From Symsagittifera roscoffensis (lineage: Eukaryota; Xenacoelomorpha; Acoela; Convolutidae), in assembly GCF_963678635.1 (NCBI RefSeq), contig NC_087063.1, positions 63,285,290-63,349,289 of the forward strand: DNA of 64,000 nt. The letters are read 5' to 3'. Made by a program: the position numbers and the translations under genes. Shown here in pieces: positions 53,885-64,000 of this stretch (the first letter of the stretch is position 1; each line of letters starts with the position of its first letter). Under the pieces are notes generated by a model that ran no database searches, had not been told where the DNA came from, and worked only from the letters and a program-made list of their open reading frames with translations.

Positions 53885-56800
53885 CTTCTCTCCTCTAACC
53901 TTGCAAGAGCTATCTGGCCGAAAATAAGAAAGCCTGACAAACAGACGTGTACGTTATTCAAAATTAATCAGTGATAAGGCCACCCCTGACCTGAACTCAT
54001 CTGCTGGAACCAACTAGTCTCGAGCAGACCTAATTTTAACTTAGATTTAGAAGAAAAAAAAAAGTCAAAAAAAATCTAATCAAAAAAAGAATCAGCTTAT
54101 TTCCGCGTCTCATTACGTCTAACTAGGCCGAGACGATCACAATGACGAAATTCGAGAACAACAAAAAACAAAAATTCAAAAATCTGCATCGCAAAGCAAA
54201 AAAGCAGCCAACGACAAAACTTGGAACAAATTTGTGCAGTAAATCTTCTTAACTATTATCAGAACTGTATTAAATAGAGCCGTACCCATAATTTATTGAG
54301 CGATATATTTTGAATAGAAATATACAAAAACAAGTACTAAATTTCAAGAAAAAAAACGTCTACAAAGAACTCTAACCATCTCAAACATCAAATCTGCAGG
54401 AAATTTTCTAAAAAAAATTGTTTCAATTTAATAAATTCTTTTAAAACACAAAAATGAAAAAAAAAGAGTAAGAAAGAAATTATTTTTTGTTTTGGTGAAA
54501 ATTCCTCGCCCCATTTTTATTCTTTTTTCATCTTTCTTGTCTTTCCTTACCTAAAACAATTTAATTTTTACTAATTAACCTAGGGGTAAAAAAGATCATC
54601 AACCGTTTAAAATATCTTAAATTTTTCTAAGTATCTAATCATCAAGGCATCTCCTTGATTTTCAATCTTAAACACTAAACTTAATCATTTAAATCAGATC
54701 GTCAAAGCTTCTCCTTGGGTCTTTAACTTTAACCTTACACCTTAAGATTACTTTTTCTTCACCTAATTTTGTCTTAATCTTGGATTGTGAAGTGAAGGCT
54801 TTCTTTGGATCTAATGAATAATACTTTAAAAATCAAACCACAACCAAAAAAATAAAGGTCCACTGATCTCTTTCTTCGATACCCTTTCCAACTCTTCTAA
54901 TCGACCCAGGACTAACTGTCAATTTTCCTCAAAAACTCATTTAAATTTAAATCAAGCTAAACAGTGAAAAACTTCTGTTTTCCATCCTTCACTTGAATGC
55001 CAACTCTCATTTCACCCAAGCCTATAACAATTTTTGAAACTAGAAGGCTCTGAGAGAAAATCTAACTTATGTTCTGATAATGTTCGAACCATGTGGATTG
55101 ATTCACTTCTCTTCAACCCTTGATCTCATATCGAACTCCATTTAAGTGAGCGTATTTTAAAATGAAAACGCCATTTACGTTTTAGAGCAGAAGAACATCA
55201 TTCTATCGAAACAATTCACTCTCTACCAAACCGTCTTATCACGACAAAACAAATCGAAGAAAAGGATAACATTCAAAAAAATTAAGCACCAACAGTTTTC
55301 GAAAAAAAAATATTAACACCCAAGTTTTGTATCAATGGTTCTAACCCTGATGTCAAATCAAGTCTAACAAACGTACAAACAATACTTCTAGACAATTGTC
55401 TTCAAGATTACCGACACTAGCTTGTCATATTCCCAATTAAATAAAACTTAAGATATACAATGGAGAAAACAATTGAAAATGAGAACTCTTATCGACAAGC
55501 AAAAAAAAACAAATTCCTACAAAGTCTACAAAAAACGAAACGCATTTTCAAAATCTGTCACAACAACCGTTCGCAATCTCAAAAACCTTTAAAATCAAAT
55601 AAACGATCACAACAAAAAAGTCAACGAACAACGATAATTTTTTAAGCAACCAAAAGTTTCCAGCTGTTAAAATGGAAAGACAGCTATTAGATCATTACCA
55701 AACCATTATTTTAAAAGTAACCTCACAATATGGTATATTCACATTTGAAATCTTGCCTTCAGATTTACATAAGCAAACCCCATCACATAATGTTGATGTA
55801 ATATTAAGCTTAAAAAATTTTTCGTAAAATGTATCAAAAATACCCAACATCAAAATCAATACGAGAAAGTTTTTTGTTTCACAAATGTTCTTTGTTCAAC
55901 CATTTACAGCTATTTTAATACGCTAGATACAGACGAAAGTTTTTTTGTACCACCGCCATAAATCTCACGACAAGTTTCACTATAAAATTTCACAAATAAA
56001 AAGGTCGGCCGACAAAAAACATTAGCATCGCTTATAAGAAATTAAATCCAAGATAATATAGATCTTATAGAAAAATCTAGAGGAGAAATTGGCACAAACT
56101 GCAACAAAGACACCATTTTGGCAAATGAAACAGATAATGTTTGGGACCTCGAAAAATATTACGATATGTTCATCAAAAAATCAAAGTTTAGAATTGAAAA
56201 GAATTCTAGTCGTAGAAAGTGATTCAGCAGTAATCCCATTAACAACAGACGCTAGTAAACTACAATACGAGGTTTCACAAAAAAACATCCTCCAGAAAAC
56301 TTAACTTATTTTTAATGAACACACAAGCAAATCTAAACAGACCTACAACACTAAATCACCAAGATTTTCAAATGCCTTCGAATTTTATTAACGATGAAAG
56401 ATTTACATCAACATCAGTAACAACAGAACAAAGTAACTCAGTTATATAAACAGAATCAATTACCACGTAATAGGAATAGCATCCCGTTTCCACAGACGAA
56501 GGTGTAATCAGTTTCTAAACCAACTGTTATACACAAATAACCCCAAATAGATAACCAACAAAACAAACCAATAAAAAAAAACCCGCTCTTTTAGTAGAAT
56601 AAAAAAGAAACATTGAAATTACTTTCCAAAAATCATTAGGATTTTTTGCAAAACTTAACATCAGTCGCCCCAAAAGCAAACCCAATTTCCACAAAACACT
56701 CACACTCTCTCACACATAATTACAACGAACAACCATCTAAAGTAAAACTTCACAGTCAGAAGGACAAAAGGAAATACATATCACTCTGAAAGTTACCAAC

Positions 56801-57390
56801 CTTTTCAAAATGAAAAAAAAACTTGACGTAATCTTAGTACAAAATAAAGGAAAATATCAAAATAAATTCTCAAAAGATGAAGGTTATTTCCACACAAATC
56901 AATAATAAAAACAAACTTAACTAAAAGAAACATCAATAGAATCATGATAACGATTCACATGGCATTCAGATATTTTTCATTCAGAATCATACCAAAAAAA
57001 ATCAAAGAAGACCTAAATCTACACCGCCAACTTATATTATACAAAAACAAAACGTAATCTATACTCAAGGCTACCAAACAAAAACGATGAGAAAAGAAAT
57101 TTTATCAACAACAAGATGACAATAATCGAAATCAACTTGGAAAATCCATTCAAATACCTAACACAGCGGACCACTACAAATGGCGATGTATCCATACCTT
57201 TTCTGTGAATCACCTATAACATCAAACAAACCACAAATGATTTTCACAGAAACATACGCTTTAAACATAGGCCTAGGTTCTATAAACACATCTCTGCATC
57301 AAAAACGGATTCATAGACGCACAGCTTTGATACAGACGACACCCGACGGTGCAGTCGAAAGTGGTTTTCAAATTTGTTTTTAGAAAACGA
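53885..57390 (+). mobile_element. 5' half of an E1-family element (E4), decayed
   Basis: Starts with an LTR trace (GGCCGAAAATAAGAAAGCCT, GACAAACAGACGTGTACGTT at 53922-53963) and a region aligning with the possible primer-binding area (CTGGAACCAACTAGTCTCGA at 54003-54022). A long leader follows with three CAAGG..CCTTG-type motifs at 54643, 54698 and 54797, as in E1. Short Lys/Asn/Gln-rich readings lie at 55460-55645 and 56089-56304. It ends with a gag trace at 57180-57383 (MAMYPYLF, LHQKRIHRRTALIQT), which matches E1 gag at 26744-26950. Nothing of pol follows, so it is 3'-truncated. No ORF is intact. Confidence 0.6.
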
Positions 57391-57479
57391 CATTACGAGG
57401 CCAAACTGTGCACTGGATAGGCGCACAATTCTGTGTCTCTATGTTCCTGGATTCCCGAGACAAGTCTTTGAATATGTTC

Positions 57480-57720
57480 CAAAAGGTAAGTGAACTCCAC
57501 AAACAAAATTTCAGTGAATTCCGCATACATAAACCGGTAACGTAAAATTTGTCGGCACATCTGTTTTGTTGCGGATTCAGCAAAAAGCAAATATAGCTAG
57601 TTGTTTTGGATTCCGCAACTGTAAGTGGATTCCGCAAAATGTAAATGGAATCCGCAAAAAGTAAGCGGAATCCGCAAATGTAAGCGGATTCCGCAAACTG
57701 TAAAGGGATTCAGAATTTTG
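57480..57720 (+). repeat. GGATTCCGCAAA minisatellite
   Basis: From 57609 five units of about 20-22 bases follow each other: GGATTCCGCAACTGTAAGT, GGATTCCGCAAAATGTAAAT, GGAATCCGCAAAAAGTAAGC, GGAATCCGCAAATGTAAGC, GGATTCCGCAAACTGTAAAG. Worn units continue to the left to about 57490. The core GCGGAATCCGC is palindromic. Single relatives lie at 3352, 6717 and 7043, and a cluster at 58345-58500. Confidence 0.75.
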
Positions 57721-57959
57721 TTTATTACTGAACTTGCAATTGAACAATTAAAAGCTAAAGCTGGAATTGTTAGCTATAGCAATGCGGAATTTAAAAGCAA
57801 GGACTTAACCATTGTCAGAGGAATCGACGAACAAATCTAAAAAAAATTGATAACTAAATAAGTGGATGTCACCTAGTAATATTTTGGAAACACAATACCG
57901 AATAAGTTCAATATTCGGAGTCATTGGGTTAAGAGTGTATGGAAACAGAACACACAGCA

Positions 57960-58285
57960 AATCGCTAATTTAGGTCAATCCCAAATACTAATTTTGGAAG
58001 CTTAACTCCAAATATAGTCAATATTTATAGCAATTGGCTTGAGAAATCGCCGATTTAGGTCAGTATTAGGGATTGCATCAGTATTTGGGTTCGAAGTTCA
58101 GATCGAAGTAGGCCAGTATTTGGGATGGGTTGGTCAGCATTTGCGATCGAAATTCAGTAGGTCAGTATCTGGGATCGAAGTTGAGAATGAAGTCGACAGG
58201 ATTTGAGATGTTGGGTTGACAGGAATTGAGACCAAACGATGGGTATTTCAACTCGTAGTTGATCAGTGTAGTAATTGAGATTGAT
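57960..58285 (-). repeat. degenerate GTCAGTATTTGGGAT array
   Basis: Variants of GTCAGTATTTGGGATCGAAG recur about eight times at 20-40 base spacing. The complement (CCCAAATACTGAC) is the unit of the array at 14.06-14.56 kb, so the two arrays belong to one repeat family in opposite orientation. Confidence 0.6.
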
Positions 58286-58344
58286 TTTTCTTGTGACCAG
58301 TAATTAAAGATACATTTTTAAACGCTATACTACACATATACATA

Positions 58345-58501
58345 TATGTAAACGGAATCCGCAAGCAAAATGCGGATTCCACTAAGGTTTTGTGGATTCC
58401 ACTCACACAATTGGTGGAATCCGCAACAGCTCAATTTTACTATACAAATGTCTTATGATTTGTTTGTGGTTTCCAAAAACTGTTCTGGATTCCGCAATCA
58501 C
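58345..58501 (+). repeat. GGATTCCGC repeat cluster at the gap edge
   Basis: GGAATCCGCAAG, GCGGATTCCACT, GTGGATTCCACTC, GGTGGAATCCGCAAC and TGGATTCCGCAATC occur within 150 bases on both orientations. The cluster runs into the assembly gap, which suggests that the repeat stopped the assembly. Confidence 0.65.
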
Positions 58502-58701
58502 NNNNNNNNNNNNNNNNNNNNNNNNNNNNNNNNNNNNNNNNNNNNNNNNNNNNNNNNNNNNNNNNNNNNNNNNNNNNNNNNNNNNNNNNNNNNNNNNNNN
58601 NNNNNNNNNNNNNNNNNNNNNNNNNNNNNNNNNNNNNNNNNNNNNNNNNNNNNNNNNNNNNNNNNNNNNNNNNNNNNNNNNNNNNNNNNNNNNNNNNNNN
58701 N
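58502..58701. other. assembly gap, 200 N
   Basis: Exactly 200 unknown bases. Frames that cross it are artefacts. Confidence 0.98.
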
Positions 58702-61691
58702 CTGCTTCTATAGTTTTGTTGTGAATTTGGATATTGAGTATTTTTTCTGTGTGGTGACTGAGAACATTTTGGCTTCCTAGAATTATCACTCTATTGTGAT
58801 TATTATAGTTTGATCTGGTGTTTGAATAGTTTCGCTATCTATTGTCCCTGTTTTGTCTATTTCGTTTTTTTGAGTAATTCCTGTTTCGATTATATGAGGA
58901 TTTTCTGGAACGGTCATTCGAAGAATATGTATTCGAGAGTTTGAATAGGAACGGTCTCTGCTATAATTTGAGTTATTACTTCTCTTTGAGTTTGATCTTG
59001 AGTAATTGTTTCGATATTGGTTGCTTTGACTGTTTGATCAATTATATCTATTTTGTAGGACTTTTTGTGAATTTCTTCGATCTGGAGATCTTCTGCAATA
59101 GGTATTTTGATAAGATGATTGTTGTCTATAATTATTATTGTTGGCTGGGAGCTATTTTTCTGAAATATTGTTACTGTGAAAGTTTTTGTTTGGTAAGTTC
59201 TGGTCTTTTTAAAAGTTTTGATAAAAGGATTTATTTCGTTCTCTATGTTTCTGTGGCTTGTTCTGATTATCTTGTTGTTTTTATCTGCATTCAACAACGC
59301 CATGTCCATATCTTATGGTCATAATTACACCATTTTTTGACCAAAGGTTTACCTTTAAAATTCGGGTTTTTCTTGTAGCTAATTAATATTTGATTGATTT
59401 CTCAGCTAGTTCATTGTCGAAGTCATAAATTCTATTAATTTGGGAAGTCGTTGTATGGTTGCTGTTTACGTTTTGTAGTTTTAAATTTTCTTTTTTTCCA
59501 ATTTCATGGTAATTTCAGCTTGTTCTAACTTGTCTACTAATTTTCGGAAGTCTATATCAGGTTCTCGAATTGAAGATGGATGTGATGCTCTCTTTTTATT
59601 GCTATTTCCCGTAGTTGAGGTGTTAGAGTCATCATAAAGACTTCTGTCATCTTCGTGTTTTTATAATCATGCGTGATACGAGAATATGATTTTCTTACAA
59701 ATTTTTTGATTCCTACTGCAGGTTGTTCATTTGTTTCATTAGGTAGTCTAAGAATGTTGTTGCATAGAACTCTTTGATATTGTTTATTTCTTTCAGAGTC
59801 GCACGTTTTTGAAAATTCTTGTGTGAACTTTTTCCAGTCGGATTTAATATCTGTAGGTAAACCTGAAAACATTATTTAGCATCAAGTGTTGTTTGGATTA
59901 GAGCTGTGCGTCTATGTATCCAATTCTGATGAAGTTGTGTTTTCTCTGGTTCAGGTCCTATAATTCAAATTAAATTAGCAGTAACTGCAAATGATTAGTC
60001 TTCTACTGAGTATTCCAGATCTGTTCCTGTGAATACCATTAGTGGTTTAATAGAAGATATTGAAGATCCACTCATAAGGTATGGTTTCATAGTCAATTGG
60101 AGTGATTCTGCGGCATTTGTTATTTGAGAAAAATTTTTAACTGGTATATTCGTACTATCAACTTGTTGTAAAAAAATGGTGACAGGATTTCCTTTTGCAT
60201 TTAACTTGGTTGATAGTTTTGTGTGTTTACACGATTTTTGATAGTCGGTTTGTTCTTATGTTTAAAAAGATCTGGTTGATAAATAGGTTCTGGTTGATAC
60301 TCCGGTTATTGTTTTGTTGATTTATGTTAAATTGTTGTCGGTTTTGTCTAAAATAGTCTTCATCTTCTGAATAATAGGGTTAATTTTTTTGAGGTGTTTA
60401 AAAGTTATAATTATAATTTGTTGAAAAATGGGAAGTTTTCGCTACGATCTATAGCAGATCGTTGTTGATCATTGAAAAAAAAACGAATGAAGGGCTTTTT
60501 TGGTCCTTTCATTTGTATTTTTCTGCTTTTGTTTGCTTCTGATTGTTCAAATATGGGGGTTTTTGTTATTTTTTTTAAAATGTAAGAAGTTGTAGTCATG
60601 ATCTGAAAAATTGTTTCTTTTAGACGTTTTCTGTTTAACTGTTTGCTGTGAAGTCATTGCTTGTCTGCATCTTTGATAATCCAATGTGAGTATCATGGAG
60701 TAACAGAATGTTTTATTGTGGATTGTATGGTTCTTTTGGAAATGCGGTATTCTTGTTTTGTGGTGTCTTAAGTGTAGGATGAATGGGAGAGATCCTTTTT
60801 TGTGTTGTTTTGGCATTGTTTCAACTACTTCCTAATTAATGAAATGTGATTAGGTTTGAATATCTTGTTGTGTAAGCTTTCTTGTTCCATTAAATTTTTC
60901 TTTTGTTTTAATGAATGTGGAATTTAAGCCATTATTTCTTGTTCTATCAGTAAACATTGCATTATAATTTAAAGGTGTTGCATCAATAGTAAGTGGAGTA
61001 TTCTAAAATAGTCTTTATGTACAGAAATAGTGGTGTTGCTGTACTTGATTTATCGGTTGTTTATATTAATAAATGAGGTATGAGACCATTAAGGTACCCA
61101 AGCATAAACTGTTTGATCTGCTAATACAGTTTCATCGTCTGAGCTTTGTGGTCGAAAATTTTTTCATGATAGTGCTCCGAAATCATTGTTATGGACAAAA
61201 AATCAATTATAAACCATGCTAGTTTTCTTTGTAGTTCATGTTTGGCGTTTTTTGATAAATCGTTACATGTAAGGTTTTCACGGATTGCATTAGAAATTTT
61301 GAGAAAAGATAGATTTCATGTCTTACAGTTGAGTGTCGGGATGTTTGTGGCGGTGATTCATTTTGTGATTCTTTTAATTCCAATATAGATATGTAGCTAT
61401 AATTGATTGAAAAAGCATCCTTTGATAAAAATTGAAGAATTAAGTTTATATGATAATAGTTTTTAAAAACTTTGCGGTTATGTTTTATGCGATGAAGCTG
61501 GGAAGAAGAAAAAATGATGTGTATTGAATTTTAATGAAACTAACGAAAAATTTTTATACTTACCAATTTTTGTTTTTCAATGAACTATTTGTTCAAAAGT
61601 TTTGATTTACTGCAGAATTTGGGAGGAACGAATTGTGTTTTTTTTTATCGGTCGTTATTGTTTAAATATTAGGTTAAGCACCAAATGATTT

Positions 61692-61925
61692 TCATGATAA
61701 TAAATTAAAATTTGCATTTACTGCACATAGTGTTCTAAATACAAAATTTTGTTCCGGCTTTTGTCTTATTATCATGTAGTAGATTGGTCCATTTCCTAAT
61801 CGTTGTTCACGCCCTAATCTTGGTTTTCTTGCAATACCTGGTTTTTCTTGTGTTGTTTGAAATATTGGCGTAGATTTATTGAGACAATGGAACTTTTCTA
61901 TTAAATTGTCTATTCCATCTAACAT
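61692..61925 (-). CDS. small first ORF of the element family, unknown function
   Basis: A 77-codon reading from ATG starting MLDGIDNLIE, with PIFQTTQEKPGIARKPRLGR and a C-terminal part ending NFNLLS at TGA. It lies about 80 bases after the primer-binding-like site. The partial counterpart in E1 (23561-23720) shares MLHDIDNLLE, PPIFQT and the Arg-rich stretch. Presence of the same ORF at the same place in two copies suggests a real element gene. I know no family for it; the basic middle part could bind RNA. Confidence 0.4.
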   Translation of the reverse strand: MLDGIDNLIEKFHCLNKSTPIFQTTQEKPGIARKPRLGREQRLGNGPIYYMIIRQKPEQNFVFRTLCAVNANFNLLS

Positions 61926-62002
61926 TTTGCAGTTGTGAAATTATCTAAATCCAACTTTAATTGTCTAATTCTAAGTTAGTTAAGGTCTTGTTCGAGGTTT
62001 TT

Positions 62003-62190
62003 GGTCGCACCAGATTAGCTATGAACGGGACTATGTACTAATCGAGTAATTTCAGATAAGGTACACGGCCTGTTCGTCACCTTATCTTATTTTCGGCCGG
62101 ATAGTTCCGTGCAACTTCTTAGTCTAATACCAATCTTAATCTTACTCTTATATCTCCTAGTCTCAATAGATTTAGTGTAAACTGGTTTTA
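62003..62190 (-). mobile_element. 5' LTR end and primer-binding-like site of E3
   Basis: The blocks GGCCGAAAATAAGATAAGGT, GACGAACAGGCCGTGTACCT and TTATCTGAAATTACTCG (minus strand) match the LTR fragments at 46 kb. On the minus strand they are followed by TGGTGCGACC at 62012-62003. Retroelement primer-binding sites usually begin TGG and lie directly after the 5' LTR, so this is the likely position, although the tRNA is not identified. Confidence 0.5.
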
Positions 62191-62196
62191 AAGTTA

Positions 62197-64000
62197 GTTC
62201 TCTATGTTTCTGTGGCTTGTTCTGATTATCTTGTTGTTTTTATCTGCATTCAACAACGCTATGTCCATATCTTACGGTCATAATTACACCATTTTTTGAC
62301 CAAAGGTTTATAATCATGCGTGATACGAGAATATGATTTTCTTACAAATTTTTCGATTCCTACTGCAGGTTGTTCATTTGTTTCATTAGGTAGTCTAAGA
62401 ATGTTGTTGCATAGAACTCTTTGATATTGTTTATTTCTTTCAGAGTCGCACGTTTTTGAAAATTCTTGTGTGAACTTTTTCCAGTCGGATTTAATATCTG
62501 TAGGTAAACCTGAAAACATTATTTAGCATCAAGTGTTGTTTGGATTAGAGCTGTGCGTCTATGTATCCAATTCTGATGAAGTTGTGTTTTCTCTGGTTCA
62601 GGTCCTATATTTCAAATTAAATTAGCAGTAACTGCAAATGATTAGTCTTCTACTGAGTATTCAAGATCTGTTCCTGTGAATACCATTAGTGGTTTAATAG
62701 AAGATATTGAAGATCCACTCATAAGGTATGGTTTCATAGTCAATTGGAGTGATTCTGCGGCATTTGTTATTTGAGAAAAATTTTTAACTGGTATATTCGT
62801 ACTATCAACTTGTTGTAAAAAAAATGGTGACAGGATTTCCTTTTGCATTTAACTTGGTTGATAGTTTTGTGTGTTTACACGATTTTTGATAGTCGGTTTG
62901 TTCTTATGTTTAAAAAGATCTGGTTGATAAATAGGTTCTGGTTGATACTCCGGTTATTGTTTTGTTGATTTATGTTAAATTGTTGTTGGTTTTGTCTAAA
63001 ATAGTCTTCATCTTCTGAATAATAGGGTTAATTTTTTTGAGGTGTTTAAAAGTTATAATTATAATTTGTTGAAAAATGGGAAGTTTTCGCTACGATCTAT
63101 AGCAGATCGTTGTTGATCATTGAAAAAAAACGAATGAAGGGCTTTTTTTGGTCCTTTCATTTGTAGTTTTCTGCTTTTGTTAGCTTCTGATTGTTCAAAT
63201 ATGGGGTTTTTGTTATTTTTTTTAAAATGTAAGAAGTTGTAGTCATGATCTGAAAAAATGTTTCTATTAGACGTTTTCTGTTTAACTGTTTGCTGTGAAG
63301 TCATTGCTTGTCTGCATCTTTGATAATCCAATGTTTTATTGTGGATTGTATGGTTGTTTTTGGAAATGCGGTATTCTTGTTTTGTGGTGTCTTAAGTGTA
63401 GGATGAATGGGAGAGATCCTTTTTTGTGTTGTTTTGGCATTGTTTCAACTTCTTCCTAATTAATGAAATGTGATTAGGTTTGAATATCTTGTTGTGTAAG
63501 TTTTCTCGTTCCATTAAAATTTTCTTTTGTTTTAATGAATGTGGAATTTAAGCCATTATTTCCTGTTCTATCAGTAAACATTGCATTATAATTTAAAGGT
63601 GTTGCATCAATAGTAAGTGGAGTATTCTAACATAGTCTTTATGTACAGAAATAGTGGTGTTGCTGTACTTGATTTATCGGATGTTTATATTATTAAATGA
63701 GGTATGAGACCAATAAGGTACCCAAGCATAAACTGTTTGATCTGCTAATACAGTTTCATCGTCTGAGCTTTGTGGTCGAAAAGTTTTTCGTGATAGTGCT
63801 CCGAAATCATCGTTATGGACAAAAAATCAATTATAAACCATGCTAGTTTTCTTTGTAGTTCATGTTTGGCGTTTTTTGATAAATCGTTACATGTAAGGTT
63901 TTCACGGATTGCATTAAAAGTTTTGAGAAAAATTAGATTTCATGTCTTACAGTTGAGTGTCGGGATGTTTGTGGCGGTGATTCATTTTGTGATTCTTTTA
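62197..64000 (-). mobile_element. gag region of a second minus-strand copy (E2)
   Basis: Nearly identical to 59240-61350 (offset about 2650), but lacking about 312 bases that E3 has at 59352-59663. It contains gag readings 63331-63059, 62848-62642 (AESLQLTMKPYLMSGSSISS, TDLEYSVED) and 62519-62259 (MFSGLPTDIKSDWKKFTQ). The same frameshift just before MFSGLPTDI is present in both copies, so the duplication happened after the element had decayed. It abuts the LTR end of E3 at about 62190 and runs off the window at 64000. Confidence 0.75.

Larger units (their letters stand above)
58705..62190 (-). mobile_element. E1-family element on the minus strand (E3), 5' part
   Basis: Reading right to left: LTR-like sequence from about 62190 to 62013, a primer-binding-like TGGTGCGACC at 62012-62003, and a small ORF (61925-61692) starting MLDGIDNLIE. 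A long stretch of broken sequence follows, then gag-region readings at 60816-60547 and 60599-60411 (PHFQKNHTI; GPKKPFIRFFFNDQQRS), YSVED at about 60008, QLHQNWIHRRTALIQ at about 59940-59895, and ORF 59872-59552 (DIKSDWKKFTQ, NKQYQRVLCNNILRLPNET, MTLTPQLREIAIK). The nucleocapsid region with Arg/Asn/Ser-rich tail lies at 59330-58850. The assembly gap cuts it off; no pol is visible. Several frameshifts and stops. Confidence 0.7.

Noticed and set aside
58370-58789. Open frames of 110-136 codons across the second N run
   Set aside because: Most of their length is unknown bases; the ends are repeat sequence.
58941-59324. 127-codon plus-strand ORF rich in Cys, Phe and Tyr
   Set aside because: It is the shadow of the Arg/Asn/Ser-rich nucleocapsid region coded on the minus strand.

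Overview
The window looks like a repeat-rich, AT-rich stretch of an invertebrate animal genome. Evidence for an animal: a TRPM-channel N-terminal exon (47.3-47.6 kb), a KMT5A-like SET domain (2.5-3.0 kb), a JmjC demethylase-like reading interrupted by a 76-base intron (17.3-17.9 kb), and several decayed Ty3/gypsy-type LTR retroelements. The short intron and the retroelement style fit an arthropod, perhaps a crustacean, but this is inference. Two runs of exactly 200 N (23250-23449 and 58502-58701) are scaffold-gap placeholders. There is no bacterial-style operon, tRNA, rRNA or CRISPR array.

Layout. 0.7-3.1 kb: exon-like pieces ending in a SET-domain reading and a poly(A) signal, followed by decayed partial copies of the SET 3' end. 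4.0-5.3 kb: a minus-strand gypsy integrase remnant with a large deletion. 7.7-13.2 kb: two tandem copies (about 2.1 kb) of an unrecognised, frameshifted minus-strand gene, one copy split by about 1.15 kb of other sequence. 13.3-15 kb: a 298-base tandem duplication and degenerate short repeats. 16.4-19.3 kb: a more GC-rich host-gene-like region with a decayed JmjC gene, a RING-like zinc-finger reading and an acidic Ser-rich reading. 20.1-23.2 kb: a tandem array whose units encode a 42-residue repeat peptide and a recurring CTCATC/GATGAG hairpin.

23.45-44.5 kb is dominated by one large, rearranged, plus-strand gypsy-type element: leader, small ORFs, gag, zinc knuckle and Arg/Ser/Asn-rich tail, protease, reverse transcriptase, RNase H, integrase and GPY/F module. 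These are followed by a proline-rich ORF (two copies plus a fragment), an env-like membrane-protein ORF (two copies) and a further unknown ORF (two copies). All are broken by stops or frameshifts. 46-47 kb holds two LTR fragments with a long hairpin. 47.3-50.4 kb holds the TRPM exon and a tandem duplication, one copy of which carries a 0.66 kb terminal-inverted-repeat element. 51.6-53.2 kb holds further tandem repeats.

53.9-57.4 kb is a 5' half of the same retroelement family on the plus strand. 57.5-58.5 kb holds a GGATTCCGC-type minisatellite. 58.7-64 kb holds two minus-strand copies of gag regions from the same family, duplicated after they had decayed. Throughout, the retroelement sense strand is visibly poor in G and rich in A, so strand composition alone shows the direction of each copy. 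No intact autonomous element is present. The pieces most likely to remain functional are the TRPM exon and possibly the SET reading.
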